The position numbers were made by a program, and so were the translations under genes. Below, piece after piece: positions 7,123 to 9,310 of a stretch of DNA of 9,310 bases. The first letter of the stretch is position 1. The number at the start of each line of letters is the position of its first letter. The notes beneath the pieces are model-generated. The model did no database searches and was not told where the DNA came from. It worked only from the letters and a program-made list of their open reading frames with translations. This DNA is from Gammaproteobacteria bacterium. Lineage in GTDB: Bacteria; Pseudomonadota; Gammaproteobacteria; UBA1113. Where the stretch lies: contig JAIELR010000054.1 of the NCBI GenBank assembly GCA_019752835.1, positions 1 to 9,310 of the forward strand. The letters are read 5' to 3'.

Positions 7123-8319
7123 TTAAATACTCATCAAAAACTCATGCAACTCGGTAATTGGTACTGCCCAACATTCTTCTGATAATCGAATTTGACGACC
7201 ACCTAAAGTGACTATGATAATTTCATTTGTTTTCGGAAATAATTCCTTAAATGATGATGGAATTTTAATAGGATGTACTGCTTGCGTGCTCATTTTTGCA
7301 TCCAACACTATGGCATGGCCTGATGCTGTTACAATGACAAAATCAACTTGTTGGCCTTCTTTCGTTCGCCAAAAATATAATTGCCAATCTTTTCCATGAT
7401 TTTCGATGAATTTGATGATTTCTGCAAAAACTAAGGTCTCAAACAAAGCACCTGCCTGTGGACTCATTAATAAAGGTGTCTTTTCTTGCCAACCTTGTAA
7501 TCGAGCAGCAAGTCCCGTATCTAGAAAATATAATTTTGGATTTTTTGTGAGTCGTTTATTCAAATTGCTTGCATAGGGCTTTAAACAATAAACTAATCCT
7601 GTGCGCTGCAAAATAGTAATCCATTCTTTAACCGTCACGCTTTGAATACCACTATCTCGAGCAATGTTCGAATAATCCAACAACATCCCTGTTCGAGCGG
7701 CCAATAAACCAAGCACTGTATTAAACATCTCTTGTTTTTGTATACCTGCAGAAAACACGATATCTTTTTCAATATAACTGCGAATATAATCATTCAAGTA
7801 TTGAACTGGAGCTGTGTTGGGCTCAATATAAAGCTCAGGCCAACCCCCTTTAAAGATAATATCTTGAAGACTTGTTTCAGGAAGCGCTTGCTTTATTTCG
7901 TGAACAGTTAAGGTATTTAAATAAAAATAACTCGCTCGTCCAGCCAAACTTTCTTTAATATTTTGATCCATCATTATTTGATTAGAGCCTGTCATTCTGA
8001 ATAAAATTTGATGCTCTATCTTCTGGGTAAGCCGTTATTTTTTAAGTCGATCGACATATTGTTTAATTTCAGGAAATAAGTGAGGCACATATTGAACCTC
8101 ATCCAAAAGCAAGGGCGGAGGAAATTGTGTCAAAAAAAGTGCAGGATCTCGTTGTGCAAGATTACGCAGTTGAAAATCGTCAAACGTAAGCTCTTTAAAA
8201 GAGGGGCCAGCTAAATGAGATAATAGCGTGCTTTTCCCACATTGGCGTGGGCCAATTATAAATTGTACCAGAGCATGGCTCTCTGATAACCGTTGAGTAA
8301 TGTCGCGTTGTATATACAT
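7123..8319 (-). pseudogene. AAA_14/DUF4143 ATPase interrupted by an in-frame TAA
   Basis: The frame from ATG 8319 to the TAA at 7123-7125 is 398 codons, a normal length for an AAA_14 plus DUF4143 protein, but codon 95 (8035-8037) is TAA. Both parts share one frame, so this is a nonsense change and not a frameshift. Upstream are Walker A GPRQCGKST (23-31) and Walker B LLLDEVQY (70-77). Downstream, RLTQKIEHQILFR joins directly into MTGSNQ and ESLAGRASYF, the expected continuation, then the DUF4143 region with a PD-(D/E)XK-like pattern: FETLVFAEI (about 293-301), VDF (D326), LDAK (about 339-342). CAA to TAA would explain the stop. The second part could start at ATG 7995 but has no ribosome-binding site, and the split separates the Walker motifs from the sensor. 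The family's role is poorly known (probable nucleic-acid-linked ATPase). Readthrough or a sequencing error are alternatives. Confidence 0.88.
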
Positions 8320-8321
8320 GC

Positions 8322-8352
8322 GACTATTCTAAGTTATCAACTTAGAATAGTC
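8322..8352. repeat. 14-bp perfect inverted repeat before the ATPase gene (likely operator)
   Basis: GACTATTCTAAGTT at 8322-8335 is exactly inverted at 8339-8352 around a three-base centre. It fills the entire 31-base gap between the exporter stop and the ATPase start and supplies two bases of the exporter's TGA. It overlaps the ATPase promoter elements, so a repressor dyad is the simplest reading. As RNA from the exporter transcript it would form a tight hairpin two bases before the start codon. No T-run follows, arguing against an intrinsic terminator. Confidence 0.88.
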
Positions 8353-8354
8353 AA
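8326..8354 (-). promoter_or_regulatory. Sigma70-like promoter inside the palindrome, probably leaderless
   Basis: The minus strand reads TTGACT (8354-8349), 17 bases, then TAGAAT (8331-8326). Transcription initiated 6-7 bases downstream would begin at 8320-8319, the A of the ATPase ATG. This fits the absence of any Shine-Dalgarno, so the gene may be expressed from a leaderless mRNA under control of whatever binds the surrounding dyad. The same promoter also lets the ATPase be expressed independently of the upstream exporter. Confidence 0.6.
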
Positions 8355-9310
8355 GTTTTCGCTTTCCTACCCGCATCTCTATCTAATTGTACAATGAAGA
8401 AAATGGATGTAGCACCGATGAGATTGAGACCTATAAATGTCCAAAAGAAAATAGTGCTCGAAAAGAGCGGGAGATGGCTTAATTTAGCGATCAAATGCAA
8501 GCTGATGGCGGCACAGGCAACGCCAAAACCCATTGAAAATTGTTGAATGGTTGACGCAATGCTTGTACCTTGGCTAAATTGTGACCGTTCCAGACCTGAA
8601 GGATAAAGTGTGCCGACAGACATATACAATTGAGAGGTTAGGACCCCAATAACAAACATTATGAGTCCAAGTAACCAATAAGGTTTAGGCGTGCTAAACC
8701 AGCATAAATTCATTGAAATAATAGACAATAAACTTGAGACCACTAGCATTACATTTCGATAACCGTAACGCCACAAAAGAGTTTGATTTACAAAAATACG
8801 CGTCGACATCATACCCAATGCCAGAAAAATAAAGATTGAACCGGAAAAAAGAGCCGATCTTCCCCACAATACTTGCAATAATAACGCCATCAAAAAGGGG
8901 GTTGCACCAATCCCGATACGAGGCAAAAAATTCACAATCATAGCAATGCGAAATGTTTTTTGCTTAAAGAGATTCAAGTCGAGCATGGGGTTTGTTTGCT
9001 TCAACGATAAATGAACATATACCGCAAGTAGGATTACTGCTCCTGCCCCTAAGATCATGGATAATTTCAGCCACTCGAAATTATCGCCGAGAACAGCCAT
9101 AGATAGCGTAACAAGTGAAAGCCCTACGGAAAACAACACAAAACCTAACCAATTAAAGGGCACGGGAGTTTGCATTTTGGGGGGCGTGGGAATTAATAAA
9201 CACGCAATAATGACGCCAATGATTCCAAAGGGTACATTAATCATGAAAATCCAATGCCAGGTAGTGATATGTAGAATAATACCACCTATGGTAGGGCCTA
9301 GAGCAGGCCC
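8351..9310 (-). CDS. DHA2-family MFS multidrug exporter, 5' end beyond window
   Basis: The reading frame is open to the right edge, so 319 C-terminal residues are visible and about 150-190 N-terminal residues are missing. The visible part begins GPALGPTIGG, the motif C of MFS antiporters (end of helix 5), followed by WHWIFMINVPFG, the conserved start of helix 6 in the EmrB/QacA (DHA2, 14-helix) family. About eight further hydrophobic segments follow, ending in a short basic tail RDAGRKAKT. An internal ATG at 9244 is not the start because homology runs through it. DHA2 members are inner-membrane proton-drug antiporters; the substrate cannot be told from the sequence. There is no adaptor or outer-membrane component in view. 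The ATPase gene follows after 31 bases, with its own promoter overlapping the end of this gene. Confidence 0.9.
   Translation of the reverse strand, partial: GPALGPTIGGIILHITTWHWIFMINVPFGIIGVIIACLLIPTPPKMQTPVPFNWLGFVLFSVGLSLVTLSMAVLGDNFEWLKLSMILGAGAVILLAVYVHLSLKQTNPMLDLNLFKQKTFRIAMIVNFLPRIGIGATPFLMALLLQVLWGRSALFSGSIFIFLALGMMSTRIFVNQTLLWRYGYRNVMLVVSSLLSIISMNLCWFSTPKPYWLLGLIMFVIGVLTSQLYMSVGTLYPSGLERSQFSQGTSIASTIQQFSMGFGVACAAISLHLIAKLSHLPLFSSTIFFWTFIGLNLIGATSIFFIVQLDRDAGRKAKT

Noticed and set aside
7996..8037. Frameshift explanation for the split ATPase
   Set aside because: The distance from the stop codon to the next ATG is exactly 13 codons in the same frame and homology resumes without any shift.
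8322..8352. Palindrome as intrinsic terminator of the exporter gene
   Set aside because: The stem is AT-rich and is followed by GCATGTATATA rather than T residues, while promoter hexamers with ideal spacing coincide with it.

Overview
The window reads as AT-rich gammaproteobacterial chromosome. The envelope genes (a signal-peptide-bearing MscK/MscM-type channel, the muropeptide permease AmpG, a SPOR-domain cell-wall protein) and the argS-SPOR gene pair fit that group. Base composition and protein flavour suggest a Legionella/Coxiella-like (Legionellales) relative, but this is inferred from memory of the families and not from any search. Coding density is high, no intergenic stretch exceeds about 200 bases, and no rRNA, tRNA, CRISPR array or transposase was seen.

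Left block (1-3831, minus strand): ampG is followed by a very large mechanosensitive channel gene whose 3' end lies beyond base 1. The channel gene begins at a GTG overlapping the end of ampG by 11 bases, so the two are probably co-transcribed and translationally coupled. Both act at the inner membrane and periplasm: cell-wall recycling and osmotic protection. A large REP-like double palindrome (3865-3975) lies directly upstream of ampG and makes its reading frame look 41 codons too long.

Middle block (3986-4529): two very small hydrophobic proteins (a Thivi_2564-type protein on minus, a DUF3309-type protein on plus) diverge from back-to-back sigma70-like promoters, both with 17-base spacers and with -35 boxes only 12 bases apart.

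Housekeeping block (4694-7118, plus strand): argS (arginyl-tRNA synthetase) and, 10 bases downstream, a membrane-anchored SPOR-domain protein form a probable operon.

Right block (7123-9310, minus strand): a DHA2-type MFS drug exporter, 5' end outside the window, is followed by an AAA_14/DUF4143 ATPase gene broken by a single in-frame TAA. The ATPase gene is preceded by a 14-bp perfect inverted repeat that contains a well-spaced sigma70-like promoter placed so that transcription should begin at or next to the start codon, which suggests a repressible, leaderless gene. The ATPase ends only 4 bases from the convergent SPOR gene. This block looks like the accessory part of the window.
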